Program-made: the position numbers and the translations under genes
Shown: positions 8,268 to 16,486 of the stretch, piece after piece
Numbering within the stretch: position 1 is the stretch's first letter
How the letters are laid out: each line of letters opens with the position of its first letter
The notes under the pieces: model-generated
Seen by the model: only the letters and a program-made list of their open reading frames with translations
The model's database searches: none
Told to the model about the DNA's origin: nothing
Assembly: GCF_947495145.1 (NCBI RefSeq)
Contig: NZ_CANLXP010000004.1
Location: forward strand, 155,050-219,049
DNA: 64,000 nucleotides
Direction: 5' to 3'
Source of the DNA: an uncultured Arthrobacter sp.
GTDB taxonomy: Bacteria; Actinomycetota; Actinomycetes; Actinomycetales; Micrococcaceae

Positions 8268-10034
8268 TTAGGCTACCGACCACTCCCAGAAGTTCCACCA
8301 GACTCCAACCAGACCCGGGTTGAAGGTCAGGCCCTGTACGGCCTCATCAGCAGCATTGATGCCGATGGACTGGAACAGGGGCAGACCGTAGCCGGTTTCG
8401 AAGAGACGGGTGTCAACGGTGATCGACAGTTCCTGCTGCTCAGCAGGATCAATGGTGACAATCAGCTCGTCCATGGCTGCCTGTGCTTCTTCATCGCAGA
8501 AGCCGTTGAAGTTGGAAGCAGAGTCGCAACCGTAGAGCTGCGGTACCCCGTTGACGCCGACACCCGGGCTAACCCAGCCGAAGATGGTTGCGTCGTAGGT
8601 TCCGCCACCGAGTGCCGCGCCCCACTCGTTACCGGGAAGCCCGCCGTCAACAACGGTGAAGCCAGCCTGCTCGGCGCTCTCCGCAATAAGGGTGTATGCG
8701 TCGACACGGTTCGGGTTATCCGCGTTGTACATGATGCGGACCTCGGGGGTGGCACCGTCAAGCAGCCTGGTGGCTTCTTCGATGTTGGGCTCAGCAAACT
8801 CTTCCGATCCGTTGACCGGCACGGCGGCGTCGTAGCCCTCTGTGCCGATGTCGAAGATCTGGGAGTTGCGGGGCTCAGCCTCGGGATCCAGCGGACCGAT
8901 GACCGACTCAACGATGGAGTCACGCGGGATGGTGTACATGAACGCGCGGCGCACGTTCTCATCCTCGAAGACGCCCGAGTAGTTCAGGTCGATGTGGTCG
9001 AAGGAAAGTTCTTCGCCCTCAAGGATCTGGATACCGTCGATGGCCTCCAGCGATGCAAGGGTGTCTGCCGACGCCTGCGGCTGAACAATATCAACCTCGC
9101 CGTTCTGCAGAGCCTGCACCTGTGCGTTTGCATCACCGATGTAGCGGATGGTGATCTCATCGAGCGCCGGCTCCGGGCCCCAGGCGTAGTCCTCGTTGCG
9201 GACCAGCGTCATGGACTGGTCAGGAGTCATGTCCTGAACGACGTACGGGCCGCTCGAGAGGTAGAGCGCAGGGTCAGACGGCAGGGTGGTGGTGTCGAAT
9301 GCCGTGTTCCAGTACTCAGCCACTGTCTGTAGCTCAGGACGGTCCTCAGGGCTTTCAGGATCTCCTGCAGGAGCAGTCTGGATCAGTTCGACCAGAGCAT
9401 CCTCATCGGCGAGTCCTCCGCCGGTAGCGACAACGTGCGCAGGTGTGTCGAGTATACCGAAGGCGATTTCATAGTCAGCGTACGGTTCGCTGTATTCGAG
9501 CGTCATTGTGCGTCCGTCTTCGCTGATTTCAGGAAGACTGGTCAGTCCTAGTCCGTCGGTAGCGCCGGCGTAGGCAAAGTAAGTGGTTCCGGTTTCAGCA
9601 TCGGGGTTTTCATCATCGAAATAACCCGACTGTACGGCCCAGGACAGCAGAAGGTCACCGGCGTCGATGGGCTCGCCATCAGACCAGGCGACACCCTCGT
9701 TGACCGTGTAGGCAACAGTGAGCGGATCCTCTGACGTCACCTCATAGGTACCGAATTCTTCGTTACGGATGACTTCGAGTGCGTCGTTCACATAGTAGAA
9801 GTCCTGGTGGGTCAGGTAACTGACCTTGCTGTTGATATCCACATTGCCGGTGGCACTGTCAGAGTTGAATGAAGTGAACGGGTTGACCTCAGCAACAGTT
9901 ACAGCACCGCCTGATGCCTCACCTTCGCCCCCGGTGCCCGGATCTTCGCCGCCGCCGCTTTCGGCGCAGGCGCTCAGTGCAAGCGCAGCAATTGCAGCTA
10001 CACCTACGGCTTTGGAAGTACGTCCGAAACGCAT
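8268..10034 (-). CDS. peptide ABC transporter substrate-binding lipoprotein (SBP family 5)
   Basis: From the ATG at 10034 the product is 588 residues. This start is preferred to the longer frame opening at 10094 because AAGGAGG sits six bases upstream and because a proper lipoprotein signal follows at once: basic MRFGRTSK, hydrophobic core, lipobox LSAC with Cys23. A Gly/Glu-rich linker leads into a family 5 solute-binding fold (YTVNEGVAWSDGEPIDAGDL, then FDHIDLNYSG and NVRRAFMYTIPRDSIV). It captures peptides outside the cell for the permeases at 5509-8069. A 286-base upstream gap carries an operator-like palindrome. Confidence 0.94.
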   Translation of the reverse strand: MRFGRTSKAVGVAAIAALALSACAESGGGEDPGTGGEGEASGGAVTVAEVNPFTSFNSDSATGNVDINSKVSYLTHQDFYYVNDALEVIRNEEFGTYEVTSEDPLTVAYTVNEGVAWSDGEPIDAGDLLLSWAVQSGYFDDENPDAETGTTYFAYAGATDGLGLTSLPEISEDGRTMTLEYSEPYADYEIAFGILDTPAHVVATGGGLADEDALVELIQTAPAGDPESPEDRPELQTVAEYWNTAFDTTTLPSDPALYLSSGPYVVQDMTPDQSMTLVRNEDYAWGPEPALDEITIRYIGDANAQVQALQNGEVDIVQPQASADTLASLEAIDGIQILEGEELSFDHIDLNYSGVFEDENVRRAFMYTIPRDSIVESVIGPLDPEAEPRNSQIFDIGTEGYDAAVPVNGSEEFAEPNIEEATRLLDGATPEVRIMYNADNPNRVDAYTLIAESAEQAGFTVVDGGLPGNEWGAALGGGTYDATIFGWVSPGVGVNGVPQLYGCDSASNFNGFCDEEAQAAMDELIVTIDPAEQQELSITVDTRLFETGYGLPLFQSIGINAADEAVQGLTFNPGLVGVWWNFWEWSVA

Positions 10035-10095
10035 TCCGCCTCCTTGTTTCATGTTGTGGAAGATGTCCTTCATGGTTTTACAAAGGACTGACACG

Positions 10096-10114
10096 CACTT
10101 TGATGGTCAAAGTG
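10096..10114. promoter_or_regulatory. operator-like palindrome upstream of peptide-binding protein gene
   Basis: CACTTTGA (10096-10103) and TCAAAGTG (10107-10114) form perfect 8-base arms with a 3-base spacer, extendable to ACGC/GCGT with one bulge. It lies about 60-80 bases before the ATG at 10034 with no other gene nearby, a position suited to a repressor or activator site. The cognate regulator is unknown. Confidence 0.45.
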
Positions 10115-10308
10115 GCGTGCCTCACATGCTGAAAGCTTAGGGGGTAATTGTTACCGCTAGGTATCAAAAGGGAAGCGTGGTGATGGTTGTTACCGAGATG
10201 CAACCAAACTTTCCTACCCGAACACGGCGGGACAACGAGCGCTGCCTCGGTTGTCTCCCCGGAAACCAGGGCTGGCGAGCAGCCGTACTGAAGTCCGGGG
10301 CACGGGCG

Positions 10309-10314
10309 TAGAGT
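10309..10314 (+). promoter_or_regulatory. -10 box, leaderless start of VOC gene
   Basis: TAGAGT, 6 bases, then the GTG at 10321, with no Shine-Dalgarno sequence. The spacing puts the transcription start at or next to the start codon. Confidence 0.6.
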
Positions 10315-10320
10315 GCTGAG

Positions 10321-10914
10321 GTGTCCAACCCACGCACCATCCCCCTGCTGCCCTGTGCAGATATCGACGAAATCGAACCATTCTTCGCGGCTTTGGGCTT
10401 CCGCACCACCTACCGCCAACTTCGACCGAACCCGGCCCTCGGCCTCAACGGTCACGGGTTCGATCTGCAGTACTACGGACTGGACGGTCACACACCAGAG
10501 ACCTCACACAGCTCCTGCCTCGTCATCGTCGACGACACCGGCCAGATCTGGGAGGAGTTCGCAGCAGGACTCCGCGAGGCATACGGAAAGCTGCCGATCA
10601 AGGGATTTCCGCGGATTACTCGGCCGCGCGCCCGCAAGAACGCCGGCGGGCTGAGCAGATTCAGTCTCGTCGATCCGGCCGGCAACTGGCTTCGCTTTTT
10701 CCGTGACGGCGTCGCGGAGACCTCACTTTCCGAGCTCACTCGGTTGGGCGAGGCGGTTCAGAACGCGGTCGTACTCGCTGACAGCAAAGGGGACGTGGCT
10801 CAAGCTGCCAAGGTCCTTCAAGGTGCGATCAAGCGCGCACCTGCTGACGATCCGGCGCAAGGCGAAGCCCGAAGCTTCATGGACGAGCTGACCGAGCGCC
10901 TGTCGGACGGCTGA
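10321..10914 (+). CDS. VOC/glyoxalase-fold protein with C-terminal extension
   Basis: The 197-residue protein begins at GTG 10321. Residues 1-130 fit a single vicinal-oxygen-chelate domain of the bleomycin-resistance type: IPLLPCADIDEIEPFFAALGF at the start, a central variable loop, and the closing strand FSLVDPAGNWLRFFR. The remaining 65 residues (GEAVQNAVVLADSKGDVAQA and onward) are alpha-helical and may form a TPR-like hairpin. Members bind antibiotics, or catalyse metal-dependent isomerisation or dioxygenation; nothing in the sequence decides which. It stands alone before a reductase-like gene. Confidence 0.8.
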   Translation: MSNPRTIPLLPCADIDEIEPFFAALGFRTTYRQLRPNPALGLNGHGFDLQYYGLDGHTPETSHSSCLVIVDDTGQIWEEFAAGLREAYGKLPIKGFPRITRPRARKNAGGLSRFSLVDPAGNWLRFFRDGVAETSLSELTRLGEAVQNAVVLADSKGDVAQAAKVLQGAIKRAPADDPAQGEARSFMDELTERLSDG

Positions 10915-11053
10915 GATCGAGCAGGACCCCGCAACGTGAGCACCTGGCTCCACTGGTCGATCCGGGCGGCATGCCCAGCCTGCAACACGTCGAGCTGGCG
11001 CAATATTGTTCTAGGTGGTGAGTCGAGCGGCTCGCCATCCCAAGGGAGAGATC

Positions 11054-11596
11054 ATGGGTCGAGTAATTGTGCACGCAACGATGACCGTCGACGGGTTCAT
11101 CGCGGAAGCCGACGGCGGAGTCGACTGGATGTTCGGCCGACCATCCACCCCGGAGGACGACGCGGCGGTCGCGAAGGTCATCGAACGGATCGGCGCCGTG
11201 GTCGGCGGTGCGAACGAGACGCAGACCATCGACGACGGCGAGGTCCCCTACGGCGGCATGCTCAAAGTGCCTGTGTACCTCATGACACACAGCCCTCACG
11301 ATCCGATCGAACGGGACGGGGTCACCTACACCTTCATCGTCGACGACATCGCGCAAGCCGTCGAATCGGCCAGACAAGCGGCGGGAGACAAGTGGGTCAG
11401 CCTGCTCGGCGGCAGCATCTCACGTCAATGTCTCCAGCTCGGCCTCGTCGACGAACTCCATCTCGACGTCGCACCAGTACTCCTCGGCGAGGGCATCCCG
11501 CTGTTCGCGGGCCTGGAGAAGCGCGTCGAGCTGGAACGACTCGAAACTTCGGCTTTCGCGAGCGAGACCCACCTCCGCTACCGCGTCGTCACGTAG
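11054..11596 (+). CDS. dihydrofolate reductase family protein (RibD C-terminal fold)
   Basis: Starting at ATG 11054, preceded by AAGGGAGAG, the product is 180 residues; the frame-open start at 11015 is disfavoured. It shows the family opening GRVIVHATMTVDGFIAEADG, the segment VGGANETQTIDDG and the glycine motif SLLGGSISRQCLQLGLVDEL that binds NADPH, then VLLGEGIPLF near the end. These proteins are NADPH-dependent reductases related to RibD; the physiological substrate is usually unknown. It has no evident operon partner, ending 147 bases before the converging ychF. Confidence 0.85.
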   Translation: MGRVIVHATMTVDGFIAEADGGVDWMFGRPSTPEDDAAVAKVIERIGAVVGGANETQTIDDGEVPYGGMLKVPVYLMTHSPHDPIERDGVTYTFIVDDIAQAVESARQAAGDKWVSLLGGSISRQCLQLGLVDELHLDVAPVLLGEGIPLFAGLEKRVELERLETSAFASETHLRYRVVT

Positions 11597-11693
11597 TTCC
11601 TGGAGGGGAAGACATCGGTGAACATCCGTTCAATGCAACCGGACGACAGCGATACCCGAGGCGGGCGCTTCACGATAAGTGCGCCGCGCCCGC

Positions 11694-11712
11694 TGCGCCC
11701 GCTGCGGGCGCA
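11694..11712. terminator. GC hairpin between converging reductase and ychF genes
   Basis: Seven-base arms TGCGCCC (11694-11700) and GGGCGCA (11706-11712) flank a 5-base loop in the 147-base gap between two convergent stops. No T tract. The gap holds nothing else recognisable. Confidence 0.4.
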
Positions 11713-11743
11713 CGACCCAGCGTGCCCCTGAAACGAAACGCGA

Positions 11744-12829
11744 CTACACGTTGAAGCGGAACTCCACCACGTCACCGTCGGCCATGATGTATTCCTTGCC
11801 TTCAATGCGGACCTTGCCGCGCGCTTTGGCTTCCGTCATGGAACCGGCTGACACAAGGTCTTCGAAGGAGACAACTTCAGCCTTGATGAAGCCTCGCTGG
11901 AAGTCTGAGTGGATGACTCCGGCGGCCTCTGGCGCCGTGGCGCCCTTGCGGATGGTCCAGGCACGCGCTTCCTTCGGACCTGCCGTGAGGTACGTCTGCA
12001 GGCCCAGCGTATGGAATCCGACGCGGGCGAGCTGATCGAGTCCGGACTCTTCCTGTCCATTCATCTCCAGCATTTCGCGAGCTTCCTCGGGATCCAGTTC
12101 AACGAGATCGGCTTCTAGCTTTGCGTCGAGGAAAATGCAGTCGGCAGGTTCAACGAGGGCGCGCAACTCGTTCTGGCGCTCGACGCTGCCAAGCACGGCA
12201 TCGTCAGCATTGAAGACGTAGATGAAGGGCTTGGCCGTGAGCAGGCTCAACTCTCGCAGGTGCTCCATCTCGAGCTTGTCGCTCGCCACGGATGAGAAAA
12301 TGGTGTCCCCCCGCTCGAGGACCGCCTGCGCAGCCTGCATCGCGGAGAGCTGCGCAGCTTCGCGCTTCTTGATCTTGACTTCCTTCTCGACACGCGGGAT
12401 CGCCTTTTCCAGCGTCTGCAGGTCGGCCAGGATCAGCTCGGTGTTGATGGTCTCCATGTCCGAGACCGGATTCACCGCACCGTCGACGTGCACGACGTCG
12501 GGATCATCAAAGACCCGCACTACCTGGGCTATGGCTTCTGCTTCCCGGATGTTCGCCAGGAACTGATTGCCGAGGCCTTCGCCCTCGGAGGCTCCCTTGA
12601 CGATGCCCGCAATATCGACGAAGGACACAGTCGCTGGCAGCACCCGCTGCGAACTGAACACTTCGGCCAGCCGATCCAGGCGTGGGTCCGGCAAGCTCAC
12701 AACCCCGACGTTCGGCTCGATTGTTGCGAACGGATAGTTCGCAGCCAGGACTGTATTCCTGGTGAGAGCGTTGAAGAGGGTTGATTTGCCGACGTTGGGC
12801 AGTCCGACGATGCCAATAGTAAGAGCCAC
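11744..12829 (-). CDS. ychF: redox-regulated ATPase YchF (Obg family)
   Basis: From GTG 12829 the product is 361 residues, the normal YchF length; the longer open frame to 13195 overlaps rmuC and is discarded. It begins with the P-loop LTIGIVGLPNVGKSTLFNAL, has FVDIAGIVKGASEGEGLGNQF (switch region) and NADD (in place of the GTP-specifying NKXD, in keeping with ATP preference), a coiled-coil insertion and a C-terminal TGS domain ending KGKVR.GKEYIMADGDVVEFRF-like. YchF binds ribosomes and is linked to oxidative stress. A TAGACT box lies 8 bases before GTG, so the transcript may be nearly leaderless. Confidence 0.96.
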   Translation of the reverse strand: MALTIGIVGLPNVGKSTLFNALTRNTVLAANYPFATIEPNVGVVSLPDPRLDRLAEVFSSQRVLPATVSFVDIAGIVKGASEGEGLGNQFLANIREAEAIAQVVRVFDDPDVVHVDGAVNPVSDMETINTELILADLQTLEKAIPRVEKEVKIKKREAAQLSAMQAAQAVLERGDTIFSSVASDKLEMEHLRELSLLTAKPFIYVFNADDAVLGSVERQNELRALVEPADCIFLDAKLEADLVELDPEEAREMLEMNGQEESGLDQLARVGFHTLGLQTYLTAGPKEARAWTIRKGATAPEAAGVIHSDFQRGFIKAEVVSFEDLVSAGSMTEAKARGKVRIEGKEYIMADGDVVEFRFNV

Positions 12830-12926
12830 GGGAGAACAGTCTACCGTCGTGCACCCACCGTCGGCACGAGCGCCTCTGGGAACCGGCCTTCGCGGGATTG
12901 TCAGAGGCACCTGCCATGGTGGAGGC

Positions 12927-14183
12927 ATGGATGGAAACACGCTTCTTCTCGTAGTTCTCACGGCAGTGTTAGGGCTGATTCTTGGCGGCGGCATCGCCGT
13001 TGTGCTCATGCGTCCGGTTCTCGCTGGGCTTCGGAACGACGTGGACGATGCCGGGACGAGGCTCGGTGCGGCGGTCTCCGCCCGTGCCGCAGCAGAAGCC
13101 GAGAACCGGATCCTGCATGTCCAGAACCAACAACTTCTGGAGCAGTCCGGCCAGGACCAGTCCGTCCTGCGTGCTCTTGCGCCGCTGGCAGACAAGCTCG
13201 GCCAGGTCCAGGCGCATGTGGGTCAGTTGGAGCGGGAGCGCGCGCAGCAGTTCGGTCAGCTTGCGCAGCAACTCCAGGAGGCCCAACTGTCTGATTCCAA
13301 GCTGCTGTCGACGACCCACTCACTCGCTTCCGCCCTGCGCAGCACCACAGCCCGCGGGCAATGGGGAGAAGTGCAGCTGAGGCGGATCGTCGAGGCTGCA
13401 GGCATGCTCGCCCGGGTGGACTTCTACGAGCAGGCAACGCTGACAATCGCTTCCCGGGAAAGCTCAACAAACTCGGTTCGCCCCGACATGGTTATCCAGC
13501 TACCGGGGAACAAGCAGATCGTCGTCGATTCGAAGGTTCCTCTGGACGCGTACCTTCAGGCCCAGTCTCACTCAGGCGGTGAGGAAGAGGACCGCAGCGG
13601 CTTGGAGGAATCACGTCGGAGGGAAATCCTGTCCCAGCATGTCAAGGCCGTCCGCGCCCACGTTGACGCGCTGGCGCGGAAGAAGTACTGGGAAGGCACG
13701 GATAACTCCCCTGACCTGGTCGTTTGTTTCATTCCGCTTGAATCCGTGCTGTCCAGTGCTCTACAGACGGATCCGGCGTTGCTGGACTACGCCTTTGCGC
13801 GCAACGTCGTGCTGGCTTCCCCGGTTTCGCTGCTCGCAATTTTGAAGGGGGTTGCCTTCAGCTGGCGTCAGGACGTCCTCACGGAGAACGCCAAGGAACT
13901 GTACGATCTTTCGCGCGAGTTGTATGACCGGCTCGGCACCATGGGGTCGCACATCACCCGGCTCGGCAGTTCGCTTAAGAGCTCAGTGGAGAAGTACAAC
14001 TCCTTTGTCGGCACTCTGGAGTCACGGGTGCTGCCGACTGCGCGCCGGATTCATGCGTTCGAGGCTGACGGGAATGAATCGGGGCTGACAACCAAAGCTG
14101 TAGAAACCACTCCGCGCCTGCTGAGCGCTCCGGAACTCATAGACACCGAAGCGGACGGCGAGCCGGTGGAGAGATCAGCGTGA
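12927..14183 (+). CDS. rmuC: DNA recombination protein RmuC
   Basis: The ATG at 12927 has GGTGGAGG just upstream and gives a 418-residue protein; the open frame from 12762 runs back into ychF and is not used. An N-terminal membrane anchor (LLLVVLTAVLGLILGGG) is followed by a long coiled coil (about residues 30-140, rich in Q, A, E and R) and the RmuC nuclease-like core with RGQWGEVQLRRIVEAAGM, PDMVIQLPG, VVDSKVPLDAYL and FIPLESVLSSAL. RmuC limits inversion and recombination at inverted repeats. It diverges from ychF and converges on ispH. Confidence 0.93.
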   Translation: MDGNTLLLVVLTAVLGLILGGGIAVVLMRPVLAGLRNDVDDAGTRLGAAVSARAAAEAENRILHVQNQQLLEQSGQDQSVLRALAPLADKLGQVQAHVGQLERERAQQFGQLAQQLQEAQLSDSKLLSTTHSLASALRSTTARGQWGEVQLRRIVEAAGMLARVDFYEQATLTIASRESSTNSVRPDMVIQLPGNKQIVVDSKVPLDAYLQAQSHSGGEEEDRSGLEESRRREILSQHVKAVRAHVDALARKKYWEGTDNSPDLVVCFIPLESVLSSALQTDPALLDYAFARNVVLASPVSLLAILKGVAFSWRQDVLTENAKELYDLSRELYDRLGTMGSHITRLGSSLKSSVEKYNSFVGTLESRVLPTARRIHAFEADGNESGLTTKAVETTPRLLSAPELIDTEADGEPVERSA

Positions 14184-14203
14184 AAACGCACACTTCGGAG
14201 GCG

Positions 14204-15289
14204 TCAAGACGTTGGGCGCTGACCGCGTCCGCCGAGCCCGCTCGATGGGTCTCCCATGGCCTTCAGCGCAGCGCGGATCTCCTTCGGCAGCGAAAAGATA
14301 ATGTCCTCTTCAGCCGTGACCACTTCCTCAACGTCCGCGTAACCGTAGTCGGCGAGCAGGCGCAGGACGTCCTGCACCAGGTTCTCGGGTACGGAGGCGC
14401 CGGAAGTGACACCAACCGTCGAGACCCCTTCGAACCACGACTCATCCACTTCGTTGGCGAAGTCAACCCGGTGTGAAGCCTTTGCTCCATATTCGAGCGC
14501 TACCTCAACCAACCGGACCGAATTCGAGGAGTTTGCTGAACCGACCACAATGACGAGATCAGCATCGGGCGCAATCTTTTTGATGGCCGCCTGGCGGTTG
14601 GACGTGGCATAACAGATGTCGTCGCTAGGAGGATCCTGCAGTGTCGGAAAACGTTGCTTCAGCAGCGCCACTGTTTCCATGGTTTCGTCGACACTGAGCG
14701 TAGTTTGCGACAGCCAGATCACCTTGTTCGGGTCACGGACGGTGACGCTGTCCACGTCCTCAGGACCATTGACGATCTGGATGTGCTCGGGGGCCTCCCC
14801 TGCAGTGCCCTCGACCTCCTCGTGCCCATCGTGGCCGATGAGCAGGATGTCGAAGTCATCCCGCGCGAAGCGCACCGCTTCACGGTGCACCTTGGTAACC
14901 AGCGGACACGTTGCGTCGATAGTCCTGAGATTGCGCTCCTCGGCGGAACGAATCACCGCCGGCGAGACACCGTGCGCGGAAAAGACTACGAGCGCTCCCT
15001 CAGGAACCTCGTCATTCTCTTCAACGAAAATGGCGCCCTTTTCTTCCAGTGTCGACACCACGTGGAGGTTATGGACGATCTGCTTCCGCACATATACCGG
15101 CGGGCCGTAATGTGCCAGCGCTTTTTCAACGGCGATCACAGCGCGATCAACTCCCGCGCAGTATCCACGCGGGGCTGCCAGGAGGACCTTGCGCGGCCCT
15201 GCGACAGGCGCGGCAGAGTGCACTTGTTCCGGCGAGCGGCGCTTCCGGGGCACCGTGGGCATGGGTACCGATACAGCTGTGAGGGACAT
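14204..15289 (-). CDS. ispH: 4-hydroxy-3-methylbut-2-enyl diphosphate reductase IspH
   Basis: The 361-residue protein catalyses the last step of the MEP pathway, making isopentenyl and dimethylallyl diphosphate with a 4Fe-4S cluster. The three cluster cysteines are visible in [24 protein letters not shown] and [11 protein letters not shown]. The substrate-binding histidines and VTSGASVPE are also present. About 30 extra N-terminal residues precede the core. The ATG lies 6 bases after a TAGCAT box, suggesting a leaderless transcript. It is next to rmuC, ychF and xseAB, an arrangement common in actinobacteria. Confidence 0.97.
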   Translation of the reverse strand: MSLTAVSVPMPTVPRKRRSPEQVHSAAPVAGPRKVLLAAPRGYCAGVDRAVIAVEKALAHYGPPVYVRKQIVHNLHVVSTLEEKGAIFVEENDEVPEGALVVFSAHGVSPAVIRSAEERNLRTIDATCPLVTKVHREAVRFARDDFDILLIGHDGHEEVEGTAGEAPEHIQIVNGPEDVDSVTVRDPNKVIWLSQTTLSVDETMETVALLKQRFPTLQDPPSDDICYATSNRQAAIKKIAPDADLVIVVGSANSSNSVRLVEVALEYGAKASHRVDFANEVDESWFEGVSTVGVTSGASVPENLVQDVLRLLADYGYADVEEVVTAEEDIIFSLPKEIRAALKAMGDPSSGLGGRGQRPTS

Positions 15290-15295
15290 ATCTCC

Positions 15296-15301
15296 ATGCT
15301 A
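15296..15301 (-). promoter_or_regulatory. -10 box, leaderless start of ispH
   Basis: TAGCAT on the minus strand, 6 bases before the ATG at 15289. A GGAGAT sequence between them is too close to the start to serve as a normal ribosome site. Confidence 0.5.
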
Positions 15302-15386
15302 ACGGCCCATCCCGGCTGGCCTGCCGGGAGTAGGTGCCTGTCCGCTCAGAGCCGAGCGACCCCGGTGAACAAGGCGAACGGCGCCG

Positions 15387-16229
15387 CTAGCGTCGGGATC
15401 CGCTGAGCAACCTACCCGCGATGCCGGCGACCAGGAGGAGAATCCCGGCCGCCAATGCCGCGAGACACCATTCCTGGAAGTCGCTTGCTGCACGCTCGGC
15501 GAGCGCATCTTTGAAGACATCCGCAACAGCATTCCCATCAGCGACGTGGTCTACAAGATCCGGAGCGACGCTGGCACCGAGCCACAGCGCGGCGCCGCCG
15601 ATCAGTATCCCGAGACCAAGGAGAGCGAGCGTGGTACTGCGACGGCGTGCGAGCAAAAGCGCAAGAACCGCTCCCACGCCGGCAGCGATGGTCAACGCAG
15701 GCCACAGGTTTGCCGCCGCCTGTACCCGCTCCACGACGGCTTGCTGGTTTGCGTCCCCGACGTTGACGAGAGTTTGTCCGGGGGCGGGAACGTCAACCCC
15801 GAGCTGGCCCCCGATTTCGTTCGTAATCAGCCTCACGAGAGGGGCGATATCCAACGTGAACGCAGCAGCTGCGCTGGTTTCACCTGCCTGCGGCTCCTGG
15901 TCGGAGAAAGTCAGGGCGTGCGAGCGGCGAAGCGTCTCCTGCCAAGCCGAATCGAAGTTCGGTAGCTGCGTTATGCCTTGCGTGACTTCCCGTACCACTG
16001 GTTCAAGAACCCCCGCGACCCCGGCAGGCACTTCCACGCCGGCCGCAGCTTCCTCGGACAGAGCGTCGGCGAGCGTACCCGTGAAGCCGGCGTCGCTGGC
16101 CAGCGGCGAGGCGAGCTCGACAAACCCGTCTTCAGCCACCACGTGGGAAGCGAGCCAGGCGCTCGGCAGTGCCACGAGACCGAGGACCAGGGCGAACAGG
16201 ACAAAGAAGGCCGATCCAGCGGTTCTCAT
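15387..16229 (-). CDS. membrane protein with large extracytoplasmic domain
   Basis: The 280-residue protein has an N-terminal helix (SAFFVLFALVLGLVALPSAW), an external domain of about 150 residues, then helices around 176-195 and 203-222 and a last helix near 255-273. The external part contains VLEPVVREVTQGI and LVRLITNEIGGQLGV. GAGAG precedes the ATG. It sits between ispH and xseA, where related actinobacteria often carry an unnamed membrane protein. I do not recognise a catalytic motif and give no function. Confidence 0.7.
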   Translation of the reverse strand: MRTAGSAFFVLFALVLGLVALPSAWLASHVVAEDGFVELASPLASDAGFTGTLADALSEEAAAGVEVPAGVAGVLEPVVREVTQGITQLPNFDSAWQETLRRSHALTFSDQEPQAGETSAAAAFTLDIAPLVRLITNEIGGQLGVDVPAPGQTLVNVGDANQQAVVERVQAAANLWPALTIAAGVGAVLALLLARRRSTTLALLGLGILIGGAALWLGASVAPDLVDHVADGNAVADVFKDALAERAASDFQEWCLAALAAGILLLVAGIAGRLLSGSRR

Positions 16230-16323
16230 CAGCTCTCGTTCCGTTGATTGACGATCCTACGATTATGCCTGCGTCCGCGGTCATGCCTGCGGCCACCTTC
16301 CCCGTGCACGGTCCGGGTTCTCT

Positions 16324-16389
16324 TCCTGCACATGGGCGCTTCCGGTCCTGCACATAGGCACTTCCGGTCCTGCACATAGGCACTTCCGG
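16324..16389. repeat. 22-bp tandem repeat, three copies
   Basis: Copies lie at 16324-16345, 16346-16367 and 16368-16389. The second and third are identical (each TCCTGCACATAGGCACTTCC plus GG); the first differs at two bases. The array sits in the 257-base gap between the divergent membrane-protein gene and xseA, about 100 bases before the xseA start. There is no spacer, so it is not a CRISPR array. Confidence 0.9.
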
Positions 16390-16486
16390 TGCCGTGGATG
16401 TCGGGGGCACCTGATAAACATTAACCAGAAGAACGCGGAAAATAGCCTGGACAGGCAATGCACTGTTTATTGGGAGGATGCGGTAA

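Noticed and set aside
12762..12926. N-terminal extension of RmuC
   Set aside because: It overlaps ychF on the other strand and precedes the well-placed ribosome site and membrane anchor at 12927.
16324..16389. CRISPR array
   Set aside because: Units are contiguous, without spacers, only three copies, and no cas genes occur in the window.
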